The notes: generated from the sequence alone by a model not told the origin. Positions 1-8,473 are shown, counted from the first letter of the stretch. The stretch is 64,000 nucleotides of DNA from Variovorax sp. PAMC26660 (GCF_014302995.1 NZ_CP060295.1:3773501-3837500); one strand, 5' to 3'. Numbers and translations are program-made.

Positions 1-270
1 CTCGTCGAGCAGATGCTCTTCGAGCAGGCCGTCGAGCACGGCGCGCAGCTTGGAGGCGCTGCCCATGCTGCCCTTGGGCAGCGCGATGCGGTGCCACGAC
101 AACGCCGCGGAAGGAATGCCGAGCGTGACTTCTGTGCTCGAGGGCAGGAGCGCCAGCAGCGCGCGGCCTTGGTTGCGCAACGCAATGCCGTCGTCGCCTG
201 CCTGGGCCCAGTCGTACTCACCCGCGGCGTCGGCCGGAGGGAGGGGGGCAATGAGCAGCAGGGGGGTCAT
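1..270 (-). CDS. gspL: Type II secretion protein GspL, N-terminal part (cut by window edge)
   Basis: The N-terminal 90 codons of a cytoplasmic-domain GspL are visible; the rest lies outside the window. GspL bridges the GspE ATPase and the inner-membrane platform of the type II secretion system. The assignment rests on position directly after gspK in an ordered gspG-H-I-J-K series and on the residues RAVLDGLLEEHLLDE, which resemble the GspL actin-like domain. The ATG at 268-270 is the first start; upstream codons stay open without another ATG. A 126-bp gap separates it from gspK, longer than the overlaps elsewhere in the operon. Confidence 0.75.
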   Translation of the reverse strand, partial: MTPLLLIAPLPPADAAGEYDWAQAGDDGIALRNQGRALLALLPSSTEVTLGIPSAALSWHRIALPKGSMGSASKLRAVLDGLLEEHLLDE

Positions 271-396
271 GTCGATCTTGGAAAAGCCGGTGATTGTAGG
301 TGGGCGTCTTACAGCAAAGCGCTCTAATTTCGATAGCGTAGCGCGTAGGTGTGACGCCCATTTGAAGGCTTTTTTGTTAAAAAAATGTCACCGGGA

Positions 397-1407
397 TCAG
401 GGTTTGACCGGAGTGTTCGTTGCGCCGGCGCCGCGCGTGCGCCAGATCGTCGTCACCGTGACACCGTTGCGCTGCAGGAGCGAGTGCTCTTCGACCCAGG
501 TGCGGTCCAGCCGCAGCTTGCCGTACACCTCGAAGAACTGCGTGCCCACGCCGTGCTGCGTCGCGTTGAAGGGCGTGCCGCCGCTGGGCAATGCGGCGTT
601 GGCTGCGGCGAGGTCCTTGAAGAAGGAGCGCGTGCGCCGGTCCACCAACTGGCGCGCGTTGGCGATGCTGAGCGATTCCATGCTGGCGCTGATCGCCTCG
701 GCGCTGGCGGTGTTGATGTTGAGCGTGGTGCGCACCGGCAGGATCGTCACGTAGGGTTCGAGGGCCGTGGCGGTCGAAGGCGAGAGACCGAGCCACACCA
801 GCTGCGAGACCTCCTGCGGCATCAGCGGCGCAGCGCCGGCGTCGACATCGGCGCTGCCGTCGGACGCGGTGCCGTTCGACAGCGCGCTTGCGAGGCGGCT
901 GGTCATCAGGTTGAGTTCCGACACCGGCAGGCCCAGCAGGTTGAACAGCCGGGTGAAGGTGGCGACGCTCGCCGGCATCGGCTTGCCGCCATCGACCAGC
1001 GACAGCACGTTGAGCTTGGACTGCGCATCGACGATGCGGCCCGACAGGAAGGCGTCGGGCAGCCCTTCGAGGTTGTCGCTCGACACGTTCTTGTCCGCCG
1101 ACAGGAAGCTGGTGAGGCGCGCTTCCTCGAGCGGCACGGCCCAGGGCTCGCCCAGGTGGTCGGGGCCGCCGGCGCGGCCGTCTTCACCGAGGATCAGGCG
1201 CGACCAGTCGAGCGCGCCAATCAGCACCCAAGCCGCCTGCACGCGTGCGCGCTCCGCGCCTTCGACTTCCGAGGCGCGCCATTGCTGCCACAGCGCCGAG
1301 GCGGAGAAAGTGGCGACCAGCATCACGGTCAGCATCGCGGCGAGCAGCGCGGCACCGGACTGGCGATGCGTGCGCTTCATCGGCTTGGCGGTGCGCTGCG
1401 GCGTCAT
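397..1407 (-). CDS. gspK: Type II secretion minor pseudopilin GspK
   Basis: This 336-residue protein is the large minor pseudopilin that caps the GspI-GspJ-GspK tip complex. Near the N-terminus it has a prepilin cleavage region (QSG then AALLAAML) followed by a hydrophobic helix. Position 5 of the mature part is not Glu, as is usual for GspK. The middle carries a helix-hairpin-helix-like segment (LNINTASAEAI) typical of GspK. The start ATG at 1405-1407 overlaps the gspJ stop by four bases (ATGA); an alternative internal ATG (MKRTHRQ) lies ten codons later. It is co-transcribed with gspG-J. Confidence 0.9.
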   Translation of the reverse strand: MTPQRTAKPMKRTHRQSGAALLAAMLTVMLVATFSASALWQQWRASEVEGAERARVQAAWVLIGALDWSRLILGEDGRAGGPDHLGEPWAVPLEEARLTSFLSADKNVSSDNLEGLPDAFLSGRIVDAQSKLNVLSLVDGGKPMPASVATFTRLFNLLGLPVSELNLMTSRLASALSNGTASDGSADVDAGAAPLMPQEVSQLVWLGLSPSTATALEPYVTILPVRTTLNINTASAEAISASMESLSIANARQLVDRRTRSFFKDLAAANAALPSGGTPFNATQHGVGTQFFEVYGKLRLDRTWVEEHSLLQRNGVTVTTIWRTRGAGATNTPVKP

Positions 1408-2123
1408 GATTTCGGCGCCCCGACCGTCGGCCTGACCCAGTCGCGGGTCAGCACGCCCGACAGGCCGTCGCCGGGCGGCAGGCTCAGCACCAGGCGCACG
1501 CCGTCGGGCATGTTGACGATCGGGCCCGTGGGGTTGGCGGGGTTGCCCGGTGTGGGCGGATTGGTCGGCGGCGGCGTGGCATTGGGCAACTGGCCGGCCG
1601 GCACCCAGGTGCTGTCGCGGAAGAAGTAAAGCTGCCAGCTGTCGGCGGCCATCAAGGCGACATCGCCGTAGCCGCCGGGTTGCGCGCCGCCGTCCTGCGC
1701 CCAACTGGCAGCGAGATTCCAGGCCTGCTGCCATTCGCCGCGTGTGGTGAAGGAGGGCGATTGCCAGCGTCGCCAGCGCACGCCATCGGGGCCGCCGCGC
1801 AGGGTCCACGCCACCACCAGCACCGAAGGCGCGGTCGCGTCGCTGTTGCGGCGCGTGAGGCGCAGCACGCGGCCGTCCCAGTCGATCGGGCGGGTCTGCG
1901 CCAGGGCGGTCGTGGCGTCGAGGTCGGCGCCCCATTGGGCGAGCGTGGCCTGCAGCGTCAGGACGGCGTCGGCACGCTGCTGGTTCTGCGTGGTGGCGCG
2001 CGACATGCTGTCCAGACCGCGCCAGCTCACGAGCGAAAGCAGCGCCATGACGGAGATGGCGACCAGCAGTTCGATCAGCGTGAAGCCGCGCGGGGCCTTT
2101 GTGCGATGGACGCGTGGCGTCAT
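1404..2123 (-). CDS. gspJ: Type II secretion minor pseudopilin GspJ
   Basis: This 239-residue prepilin has the class III leader RGFTLIELLVAISV, with the Gly cleavage site and Glu at mature position 5, followed by a hydrophobic helix. GspJ forms the pseudopilus tip with GspI and GspK. A proline/asparagine-rich loop sits near residues 180-205. The start overlaps the gspI stop (TGATG) and the stop overlaps the gspK start, indicating translational coupling. Confidence 0.9.
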   Translation of the reverse strand: MTPRVHRTKAPRGFTLIELLVAISVMALLSLVSWRGLDSMSRATTQNQQRADAVLTLQATLAQWGADLDATTALAQTRPIDWDGRVLRLTRRNSDATAPSVLVVAWTLRGGPDGVRWRRWQSPSFTTRGEWQQAWNLAASWAQDGGAQPGGYGDVALMAADSWQLYFFRDSTWVPAGQLPNATPPPTNPPTPGNPANPTGPIVNMPDGVRLVLSLPPGDGLSGVLTRDWVRPTVGAPKS

Positions 2124-2503
2124 CAGAAGCGCCCCACCACGGTCGAGATGCGCAGGATCGGTGCGTTGCCCTCGTCGCGCACCTGCACATCGACGCGGCG
2201 GAAATTCGGGTTGAGCGTGGATACGGTCGAGGTCGTCACGTTGAACGACGCACCCGCTTGCACGCAGATCGAACCCGAGTCACCCACGGCCGGCATCTGC
2301 CGCGACAGGCGAGCCTTGGCGAGTTCGTTCTCTGCGCACAGGTCGGCCAGCACCAGGTCGGACTGCCGCTGCGCATTGCGCGTGAGCGACATCGTGGCCT
2401 GCGAACCGGCGGCAAGCGCCAGCGCGACGATGCCGAGCGCGATCAGCACCTCGATCAGCGTGAAGCCGCCGATGCGTGAAGAAGAAGCAGGCCTGCGGCT
2501 CAT
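2123..2503 (-). CDS. gspI: Type II secretion minor pseudopilin GspI
   Basis: A 126-residue prepilin with the leader GGFTLIEVLIALGIVAL (Gly -1, Glu +5) and a short C-terminal domain; length is normal for GspI. It initiates assembly of the pseudopilus tip together with GspJ and GspK. The chosen ATG (2501-2503) overlaps the gspH stop codon. The open frame extends further upstream but only as a shadow of gspH. Confidence 0.88.
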   Translation of the reverse strand: MSRRPASSSRIGGFTLIEVLIALGIVALALAAGSQATMSLTRNAQRQSDLVLADLCAENELAKARLSRQMPAVGDSGSICVQAGASFNVTTSTVSTLNPNFRRVDVQVRDEGNAPILRISTVVGRF

Positions 2504-3003
2504 GGCACGGGGGAGACGGTGAAGGGGCGCAAACCATCGGTGGCGATGCGCAGCGAACGCGCAGGCGGGCCGGCGGAATACAGCGTGACCTGCTGCGCCG
2601 CAATGATCGGGTCGGGCCCGAGCTGCAGGGCAGGAACCAGCACGCCATTGGCGAGCGAGGCCTGGGCGGTGATGCCCTCGGCGACCCAGCCGCCGGGCAG
2701 CGCATCGGCCGGCAGGCCATCGAACACGAAACTGCCTTCGACCGGGCGCCACCGCACCGCAACGCCGCTGGCCCGCGATTGGGCGCGGGCCGATTCGAGC
2801 AGGGCGGCGAGCCGGTCGGCTTCGCGGTCGAGCTTGGCCGCGTTGGTGTCGCGCATCGCAAAACTCACGCTGGCGGTGGCGATCGCGATGATCGCGATCA
2901 CGACGATCAGCTCCAGCAGGGTGAAGCCGCGAGCGGCACGCGGCTGTTGCCTTGTGTGGCGCCGGGCGCCCGTGCTGCTACTGCCAGCTGCCGATGTCGG
3001 CAT
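2500..3003 (-). CDS. gspH: Type II secretion minor pseudopilin GspH
   Basis: A 167-residue prepilin with the leader ARGFTLLELIVVIAIIA and Glu at mature +5, then a soluble domain of GspH type. The N-terminal leader before the cleavage Gly is long (about 26 residues) and basic. I chose the ATG at 3001-3003, which has GAAGG six bases upstream; a GTG at 3019-3021 in the same frame is the alternative and would lengthen the overlap with gspG. Either start overlaps the end of gspG. Confidence 0.85.
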   Translation of the reverse strand: MPTSAAGSSSTGARRHTRQQPRAARGFTLLELIVVIAIIAIATASVSFAMRDTNAAKLDREADRLAALLESARAQSRASGVAVRWRPVEGSFVFDGLPADALPGGWVAEGITAQASLANGVLVPALQLGPDPIIAAQQVTLYSAGPPARSLRIATDGLRPFTVSPVP

Positions 3004-3418
3004 TCTTGCCTTCGCCACCACTCACGCCGTCTGCGCCGAACGAGAGCACGTCGATCTCGCCCTTGATGCCCGGGTTCATGTACTGGTACGGATGGCCCCA
3101 GGGGTCATTGGGCAACTTCTCGACGTAAGGCTTCCAGTTGGGTGCGGCCGGTCCGGTGGTCGGGCGCGTAAGCAGCGACTGCAGGCCCTGCTCGGCAGTC
3201 GGGTAGCGCTGGTTGTCCAGGCGGTAGAGCTTGAGCGCCTGCATCAGGTTGTTGATGTCGGTGCGGGCGGCCGTCACGCGGGCATCGTCGGCGCGCTCGA
3301 TCACGTTCGGCACGATCAATGCCGCCAGCACGCCGATGATGACCAGCACCACCATCAGTTCGATCAGCGTGAAGCCGCGTTGGGCGGTGCGGGAAGCGGC
3401 ACGAATGAATTTGGTCAT
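2978..3418 (-). CDS. gspG: Type II secretion major pseudopilin GspG
   Basis: A 146-residue major pseudopilin, the building block of the periplasmic pseudopilus. It has QRGFTLIELMVVLVIIG with Gly/Phe cleavage and Glu +5, and the GspG-typical stretch LYRLDNQRYPTAEQGLQSL and PNDPWGHPYQY. Its Ca-binding C-terminal region (DVLSFGADG) is also typical. It is the first gene of the minus-strand pseudopilin group seen here; the divergent gspC starts only 49 bp away, so both promoters share that gap. The frame extends 17 codons upstream, but the ATG at 3416-3418 gives the normal leader. Confidence 0.93.
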   Translation of the reverse strand: MTKFIRAASRTAQRGFTLIELMVVLVIIGVLAALIVPNVIERADDARVTAARTDINNLMQALKLYRLDNQRYPTAEQGLQSLLTRPTTGPAAPNWKPYVEKLPNDPWGHPYQYMNPGIKGEIDVLSFGADGVSGGEGKNADIGSWQ

Positions 3419-3467
3419 AGGTTGGGTGACATGGTTCGGAAAGCGCGCTGCATGATAATCCGCGGCC

Positions 3468-4088
3468 ATGACAAGTCCTTACTCCGCAGCCCGCTGGCAT
3501 GCCCCACTTGCAACGACCGGCCTTTGGGCACTGGCCGCTGGCGCCGCGGTGTTCTGGGTGCTGCGCCTGGCTTCGCCGGCCGATGCCGTGGCGGCTGCGG
3601 CGACCATGCCCCGACCTTCGGTGTCCGCCGATTCCGACGCGGTCGCGCGGTTGCTCGGCGTGCTTCCCTCGTCGCACACTGCGCCTGTGGCTCCCGAAGC
3701 GGCCAGCCGCTTCGCGCTGTCGGGCGTGGTGGCGGACCCCTCGAGGCAGGGGGCTGCGTTGATCTCCATCGACGGCAAGCCGCCTCGGCCGTTCCGTGTC
3801 GGCTCGCGGGTCGGTGACAACTACGTGTTGCAGTCGGTGGGCGTGCGCGCGGCAACGCTCGGTGCCCAGTTCGATGGGCCTGCAGCGTTCACGCTGCAAC
3901 TGCCGGTGCGAGCGCCGATCAGTGTCAGCAGCGTGGCGCCGCCCCCGATGGCCGTCGTGCCCGCGCCGCTGCCTGCACCGGCAGGGCTCTTGCCGTCGAC
4001 CATGCCGGCCGTGGTGGCACCGCAGCAAACCGGCGGAACCTTGCAGCAGCCCGCAATGACGGTGCCGCCCCAGGCGGCTGCCCAATAG
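3468..4088 (+). CDS. gspC: Type II secretion inner-membrane protein GspC
   Basis: A 206-residue bitopic protein: a short cytoplasmic N-terminus, one membrane helix (about residues 16-36) and a periplasmic homology region (FALSGVVADPSRQGAALISI, then FRVGSRVGDNYVLQSV). The C-terminus is a Pro/Ala/Val-rich tail with no PDZ domain, so it is shorter than Vibrio or Erwinia GspC. GspC links the inner-membrane platform to the GspD secretin. It is divergent from gspG-L, a split arrangement I associate with Burkholderiales. Confidence 0.85.
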   Translation: MTSPYSAARWHAPLATTGLWALAAGAAVFWVLRLASPADAVAAAATMPRPSVSADSDAVARLLGVLPSSHTAPVAPEAASRFALSGVVADPSRQGAALISIDGKPPRPFRVGSRVGDNYVLQSVGVRAATLGAQFDGPAAFTLQLPVRAPISVSSVAPPPMAVVPAPLPAPAGLLPSTMPAVVAPQQTGGTLQQPAMTVPPQAAAQ

Positions 4089-4130
4089 CGCTGTCTGTGT
4101 TGTCGCGCGAGCGCGCGAACGGACGACCGA

Positions 4131-4160
4131 AGCCGGCCTTGCGCCGGCTTTTCTTTTTCC
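4131..4160 (+). terminator. Rho-independent terminator of gspC
   Basis: A perfect 7-bp stem (AGCCGGC at 4131-4137 with GCCGGCT at 4143-4149), a 5-nt loop and a T-rich tract (TTTCTTTTT). It lies 43 bp after the gspC stop and just before the end of the convergent ilvA. Confidence 0.85.
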
Positions 4161-4168
4161 GTCGTGCG

Positions 4169-5779
4169 TCAGGCTTGCAGGAACAGGCGGTACGCCGGGT
4201 TGGTCGTTTCCTCGACGTAGGGATAGCCCAACGTTTCGAGGAAGGCATCGAAGGCGGTGGACTCCCCGGCCGGCACTTGCAGCCCGACCAGGATGCGGCC
4301 GTAGTCGGCGCCCTGGTTGCGGTAGTGGAACAGGCTGATGTTCCAGTTCGGCCGCATCAGGCTCAGGAATTTGAGCAGCGCACCGGGACGCTCGGGGAAC
4401 ACGAAGCGCAGCAGGCGTTCGTCGTGCGCCAGGCCCGTGCGGCCGCCGACGAGATGCCGAAGATGCTCCTTGGCGAGTTCGTCGTGCGTGAGGTCGAGCG
4501 CGTCGAAGCCGTGGTCGATGAAGGTCTGCGCGATGGTGGCCGATTCACCGCGTGCCGACGTGGTGAGGCCGACGAACACGTGGGCCTTGGCGGCATCGCT
4601 GATGCGGTAGTTGAACTCGGTCACGTTGCGTGGCGCGCCGCCGCCGGAGGCTTCGGCGGTGCTCGCGGGCATCTCGCTGACCAGCTCGCAGAAGCGGCGG
4701 AAGCTGCCGCGCTCCTCGGGGATCGTGACTGCGAACAGCGCTTCGCGTTCCTCGCCGACTTCGGCCCGCTCGGCCACGAAACGCAGCCGGTCGAAATTCA
4801 TGTTGGCGCCGCACAGGATGGCTGCGTAGGTCTCGCCATGACGGCCGTGCTGGGCGACGTATTGCTTGATTGCCGCCACCGCCAGCGCACCCGCCGGCTC
4901 GACGATGCTGCGCGTGTCGACGAAGACGTCCTTGATGGCCGCGCATACGGCGTCGGTGTCGACGGCGATGTAGTCGTCGACCAGCTCGCTGGCGATGCGG
5001 AAGGTTTCCTCGCCGACGAGCTTGACGGCGGTGCCGTCCGAGAACAGGCCCACGTCGGGCAGGCTCACACGCTTGTGCGCAGCGACCGATTGCATCATTG
5101 CGTCGGAGTCGTTCATCTGCACGCCGATCACCTTGATCTCGGGTCGCACGGCCTTGATGTAGTTGGCCACGCCGGAGATCAGGCCACCGCCGCCGATCGC
5201 CACAAACACGGCATCGAGCGGACCTTGGTGCTGCCGCAGGATTTCCATGGCGATGGTGCCTTGGCCCGCAATCACATCGGGGTCGTCGAATGGATGAACG
5301 AAGGTCAGGTTTTGCCGGGCCTGCAATTCGAGCGCGTGCAAATAGGCGTCTGAATAACTGTCGCCGTGCAAAACGATTTCGCCACCGAAGCCGCGAACCG
5401 CATCGATTTTCAATTTGGGTGTGGTCACCGGCATGACGATGACCGCACGCGTGCCGAGTTTGCGTGCACCCAATGCGACGCCTTGCGCGTGATTGCCGGC
5501 CGACGCGCAAATCACCCCCCTCGCCAATTGCTCCGCATCCAGGTGCGCCATCTTGTTGTATGCACCGCGCAGCTTGAAGCTGAAGACAGGTTGCTGGTCT
5601 TCGCGCTTGAGCAGAACAGTGTTGCCGAGCCTCTCGCTGAGCGCGCGCGCTTTCTCCAGCGCGGACTCGACGGCAACGTCGTAGACCCGGGCGTTGAGAA
5701 TTTTTCTGAGATAGTCAGCGGGCGTCAGCGCCGAATGAACAGGCGCATCGCGCACGATTTTTTTCAAGGGAGTTTTCAT
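4169..5779 (-). CDS. ilvA: Threonine ammonia-lyase, biosynthetic (threonine deaminase)
   Basis: This 536-residue PLP enzyme converts L-threonine to 2-oxobutanoate, the first step of isoleucine synthesis. The PLP lysine is in SFKLRGAYNK (K69), and the phosphate-binding Gly loop is IGGGGLISG near residue 195. Two C-terminal ACT-like regulatory modules follow (LFAVTIPEERGSFRRF and LRFVFPERPGALLKFL), the arrangement of isoleucine-inhibited IlvA. It is about 20 residues longer than the E. coli enzyme, mostly at the N-terminus. It stands alone, convergent with gspC and divergent from a recombinase. Confidence 0.95.
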   Translation of the reverse strand: MKTPLKKIVRDAPVHSALTPADYLRKILNARVYDVAVESALEKARALSERLGNTVLLKREDQQPVFSFKLRGAYNKMAHLDAEQLARGVICASAGNHAQGVALGARKLGTRAVIVMPVTTPKLKIDAVRGFGGEIVLHGDSYSDAYLHALELQARQNLTFVHPFDDPDVIAGQGTIAMEILRQHQGPLDAVFVAIGGGGLISGVANYIKAVRPEIKVIGVQMNDSDAMMQSVAAHKRVSLPDVGLFSDGTAVKLVGEETFRIASELVDDYIAVDTDAVCAAIKDVFVDTRSIVEPAGALAVAAIKQYVAQHGRHGETYAAILCGANMNFDRLRFVAERAEVGEEREALFAVTIPEERGSFRRFCELVSEMPASTAEASGGGAPRNVTEFNYRISDAAKAHVFVGLTTSARGESATIAQTFIDHGFDALDLTHDELAKEHLRHLVGGRTGLAHDERLLRFVFPERPGALLKFLSLMRPNWNISLFHYRNQGADYGRILVGLQVPAGESTAFDAFLETLGYPYVEETTNPAYRLFLQA

Positions 5780-5829
5780 TTGCTAACTGACGATGATAAG
5801 AGGCATCGGGATTGCTTGCGGAAGAGTAC

Positions 5830-6960
5830 ATGGACACAAATGTCATAAACCTCTTCCCTCGCGTCCCAGCAGCAAATGATTCGGGTTTTTTTAAACGCAC
5901 CTATTCCGCGATTCATACGCCCGCCAAACTAGTAAACGTTGAGCAAAATTTGTTATCAGTTTCTGTCAGTGACCTTTCCAAAGGACTGATGAAAGCCGAG
6001 GCCGCACGCGTTCAGCGAAAAGAAATTGGACGACCCACATGGCAGGTGATGGGCAACAGATTGCGGGCGCACATCGTTCCACTGCTGGGTGATTTGCCTG
6101 CAGAAGAATTCGGGACGGCCGATGCGCAACGCTTGATCGATCACCTGGGGGCGCAAGGTTTCACAAGCACGACGATCGCCCAGTACCTGGTGTTGTTGCG
6201 CAAGGTCGTGATGCACGGCGTGCACACCGGCGTGCTGCGCGACGCGCCTGCATTTCCGAAGATCAAGGTGCGCAGCCAGCCACGTGGCAGCTTCAGCGTT
6301 GCGGAGTACCGGGCGTTGATTGCTGCTGCGCGCAGCCTGCGCGGACATTCGCATCCGGTGCTCGACCGGCTTTCCGCCGGCGAGCGCTTCTGGATTGCGC
6401 GCGAGTTGCTCGTCATGCCCGACGAGCTGCCCTGGTTGATCCGCTGGATGGTGAACACCTTCGTTCGTCCGAGCGACATCAAGCTCATGAAGCACAAGCA
6501 CATCGAGGTTGTGCGCGGCAAGCATGTCTACCTGCGGATGAACCTGCCTGAGACCAAGCGGCACAGCCAGCCCATCGTGAGCTTGCGTCCGGCCGTGCGT
6601 GTCTACGAATGCTTGCTTGTTCATCGCCGCGAGCATGGTTTTGGCGGGGCGGAAGACTACATCTTCCTGCCGCAGTTGAAGAACCGCGAGCACGCGCTCG
6701 CGGTGCTCAATTTTTTCTTTCACTGGGTGCTCGAAAAGACGGGGCTCGGAAAGGGGCCACTGGGTCAATCGAGGACGCTGTATTGCCTGCGCCATACCGC
6801 AATCACGTTGCGGCTTCTGTATGGGCAGGGGATCGACATGCTGACCTTGGCGCGCAATGCGCGAACGAGCGTCAACATGGTCGAGCGTTTCTACGCATCG
6901 GTGCTGAGCGGAGAAATGAATGTGGGGCTGCTGCAAAGCAGGCGTGGCCGGATGAGCTGA
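5830..6960 (+). CDS. Orphan tyrosine recombinase (phage-integrase family)
   Basis: A 376-residue site-specific recombinase. The C-terminal catalytic part shows the first Arg in TFVRPSDIKLMK, box II in YCLRHTAITLRLLYG (R and H of the HxxR region, with C replacing the first H), and the nucleophilic Tyr in MVERFYAS. The N-terminal half resembles a SAM-like core-binding domain. The ATG at 5830 has GGAAG eight bases upstream; a TTG at 5812 is possible. No tRNA, excisionase, attachment repeat or phage gene is adjacent, so this is not an obvious integrated element. The first 150 bases look more AT-rich than the flanks. Confidence 0.85.
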   Translation: MDTNVINLFPRVPAANDSGFFKRTYSAIHTPAKLVNVEQNLLSVSVSDLSKGLMKAEAARVQRKEIGRPTWQVMGNRLRAHIVPLLGDLPAEEFGTADAQRLIDHLGAQGFTSTTIAQYLVLLRKVVMHGVHTGVLRDAPAFPKIKVRSQPRGSFSVAEYRALIAAARSLRGHSHPVLDRLSAGERFWIARELLVMPDELPWLIRWMVNTFVRPSDIKLMKHKHIEVVRGKHVYLRMNLPETKRHSQPIVSLRPAVRVYECLLVHRREHGFGGAEDYIFLPQLKNREHALAVLNFFFHWVLEKTGLGKGPLGQSRTLYCLRHTAITLRLLYGQGIDMLTLARNARTSVNMVERFYASVLSGEMNVGLLQSRRGRMS

Positions 6961-6967
6961 GAAAGCA

Positions 6968-6995
6968 CAAAAAGCCGCCCAGCGTGAGCTGGGCG
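6968..6995 (-). terminator. Terminator of the first porin gene
   Basis: Read on the minus strand, an 8-bp perfect stem (6988-6995 with 6976-6983) with a 4-nt loop is followed by GCTTTTTG. It lies about 60 bp after the porin stop; the recombinase gene ends just upstream on the other strand. Confidence 0.85.
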
Positions 6996-7010
6996 ACTTG
7001 AGGCTTTGCC

Positions 7011-7033
7011 GATTCGAACTGGCGTGAGCCAGC
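7011..7033 (-). repeat. 3' UTR hairpin shared by both porin genes, copy 1
   Basis: On the minus strand, 22 bp after the porin stop, GCTGGC-TCAC-GCCAG is followed by TTCGAATC. The second porin has the same hairpin and the same TTCGAATC at 11237-11260. The terminators that follow the two copies are unrelated in sequence. Confidence 0.7.
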
Positions 7034-7054
7034 ATGGGAATCAAGAATTGCGGA

Positions 7055-8326
7055 TCAGAACGCGTGACGGATGCCGAAGTCGTAGCCGGTCGACGTCTTC
7101 GGGGTGAAGGTCGTGTTGTTGCTGAAGAGCAGGTTGCTGGTCGACAGAGCAGCGCCGTTCTTGTTGCTGACACGAGCGATCGTTGCGTACAGAGCCGTGC
7201 GCTTCGACAGGTTGTGCACGTAGCCGAGGGCTAGCTTGTTGGCCTTCTCATCAGCCTTGTTGAACGCGAACTGGTTGAACGCGAACTTCTGATTCCGGTC
7301 GTACTTGACCGCCGAGTACGAAGCGCGGATCAGGCCAGCGCCGACCGGCACGGTCACGCCGAGCAGGTAGCCTGTCAGATCGGTGCCGTTGTCACGACCA
7401 AGGATGTCGAACTGTTGGGTTTCGTAGTCAACCTTGTTTTTGGCCTTCGAGTACTCTCCGAAGAGCTTCACGGGACCGAAGTCGTACGAAGCGCCGAGGT
7501 TGAACGTGTTCACCTTGCTGGTGATGCCGGCTTGGTACTGATCGCCAGTGGTGCTGCTGCCGTAGGCGACTGCAACGTCCAGCGGACCATTGGCGTACCC
7601 GAAGCGGCCACCGACGTAGCGACCGGCGCGTGCCGTGTTGTCCTTGTAGAACGCATTGGTCAAAGCGGCCGAGTTGGACTTGAACTTCGTCTGCTCGTTG
7701 AAGGCATACATCACCTGACCGTAGAAGCCTCCGAGGTTCGGCGGCAGGAAGTAGCCGATCGAATTGCTTGCGCGGTCATAGTTCGTATTGCCGCCAAAAC
7801 CACCAGCGGCTGTAGGGTCGAACCTGCTCTTGGTGTTGTACCCATTGGCGGTGTTGATCAGGTTGGTACCCACACCGTTGGTGCCGAACGGATCGAACAC
7901 GGTGTCGTTCCAGAAGGTCGGGGTGTAGTCGCGACCGAGGCGGAGTTCACCGAAGCCACCGGACAGGCTCACGGTCGAGCGGCGCTTGAAAGATGAAACG
8001 CCGGTGGCGCCATCGTCATTGCTGATCGGGGCTTCGAGCCAGAAGCTGGCAGCCAGGCCGCCACCGAGGTCTTCGGTGCCGCGGAAGCCCAGACGGCTGC
8101 CGTTGTAGCCCGAGCTGGCCAGAGCGCGTTTGCTGGTCTTGACGCTACCCTGGTTCACGTAGAACGGATCGATGACCGGCAGACCGTTGGCATTGCGCGT
8201 GACGCCATTGTTCAGATCACGCGAGCTGTTCGAATAGCCGCTGATCGACGCGTCGACCACACCGAACAGCGTGACGGACGACTGGGCCGAGGCAACACCG
8301 GCAACAGCCAGGGCAGCCAGAGCAGC
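7055..8326 (-). CDS. Gram-negative porin with disrupted 5' end, possible pseudogene
   Basis: An outer-membrane trimeric-porin homologue, open through about 400 mature residues and ending in the expected aromatic residue (GIRHAF). It is a close paralogue of the porin at 9962-11230 (shared SSVTLFGVVDASIS, GRDYTPTFWNDTVFDPFGTN, GYVHNLSKRTALYAT). The signal peptide is recognisable (ALAALAVAGVASAQ) but its first residues MKKSLV are replaced by an unrelated stretch and there is no nearby ATG. The only in-frame TTG/GTG (around 8423-8428) lies inside the upstream small-RNA gene and has no Shine-Dalgarno. A strong terminator precedes the coding part. It is therefore probably not translated normally, although the frame is undamaged. 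Confidence 0.75.
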   Translation of the reverse strand, partial: AALAALAVAGVASAQSSVTLFGVVDASISGYSNSSRDLNNGVTRNANGLPVIDPFYVNQGSVKTSKRALASSGYNGSRLGFRGTEDLGGGLAASFWLEAPISNDDGATGVSSFKRRSTVSLSGGFGELRLGRDYTPTFWNDTVFDPFGTNGVGTNLINTANGYNTKSRFDPTAAGGFGGNTNYDRASNSIGYFLPPNLGGFYGQVMYAFNEQTKFKSNSAALTNAFYKDNTARAGRYVGGRFGYANGPLDVAVAYGSSTTGDQYQAGITSKVNTFNLGASYDFGPVKLFGEYSKAKNKVDYETQQFDILGRDNGTDLTGYLLGVTVPVGAGLIRASYSAVKYDRNQKFAFNQFAFNKADEKANKLALGYVHNLSKRTALYATIARVSNKNGAALSTSNLLFSNNTTFTPKTSTGYDFGIRHAF

Positions 8327-8383
8327 TGCCCTTTTCGGACGTGCACTAGAGTGGCTTCGGCGTCCCCGTGCCTCACCGGAAAG

Positions 8384-8473
8384 AAAAAAGCCCCGAGCTT
8401 TGCAGCTCGGGGCTAAATCCACCAATTGGAAGGGTGGAGGAGACAACTGGGTGCGCACAGCTTGGCGCGCAAT
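8384..8473 (-). ncRNA. Small RNA gene with CUCCUCC loop and intrinsic terminator
   Basis: About 90 nt between a consensus promoter and a strong terminator. Three hairpins are visible on the minus strand. The first pairs TGCGCGC with GTGCGCA (8465-8471 with 8452-8458). The second pairs CCAGTTG with CAATTGG (8444-8450 with 8422-8428) and exposes a 15-nt loop (8429-8443) containing CTCCTCCACCC. The third is the terminator, an 11-bp perfect stem (8404-8414 with 8389-8399) followed by TTTTTTC. A C-rich loop complementary to Shine-Dalgarno sequences is known from several proteobacterial small RNAs; the Rfam family of toxic betaproteobacterial small RNAs is a candidate, which I could not test. Confidence 0.72.

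Noticed and set aside
4097..5353. Plus-strand open frame of 418 codons opposite ilvA
   Set aside because: Antisense to ilvA, which is fully conserved; no family features.
5830..6960. Prophage or integrative element at the recombinase
   Set aside because: No structural phage genes, tRNA, excisionase or direct repeats are seen nearby.
8423..8428. TTG/GTG as start codons for the first porin
   Set aside because: They lie in the second hairpin of the small RNA, have no Shine-Dalgarno and would put a terminator in the coding region and a 30-residue extension before the signal peptide.
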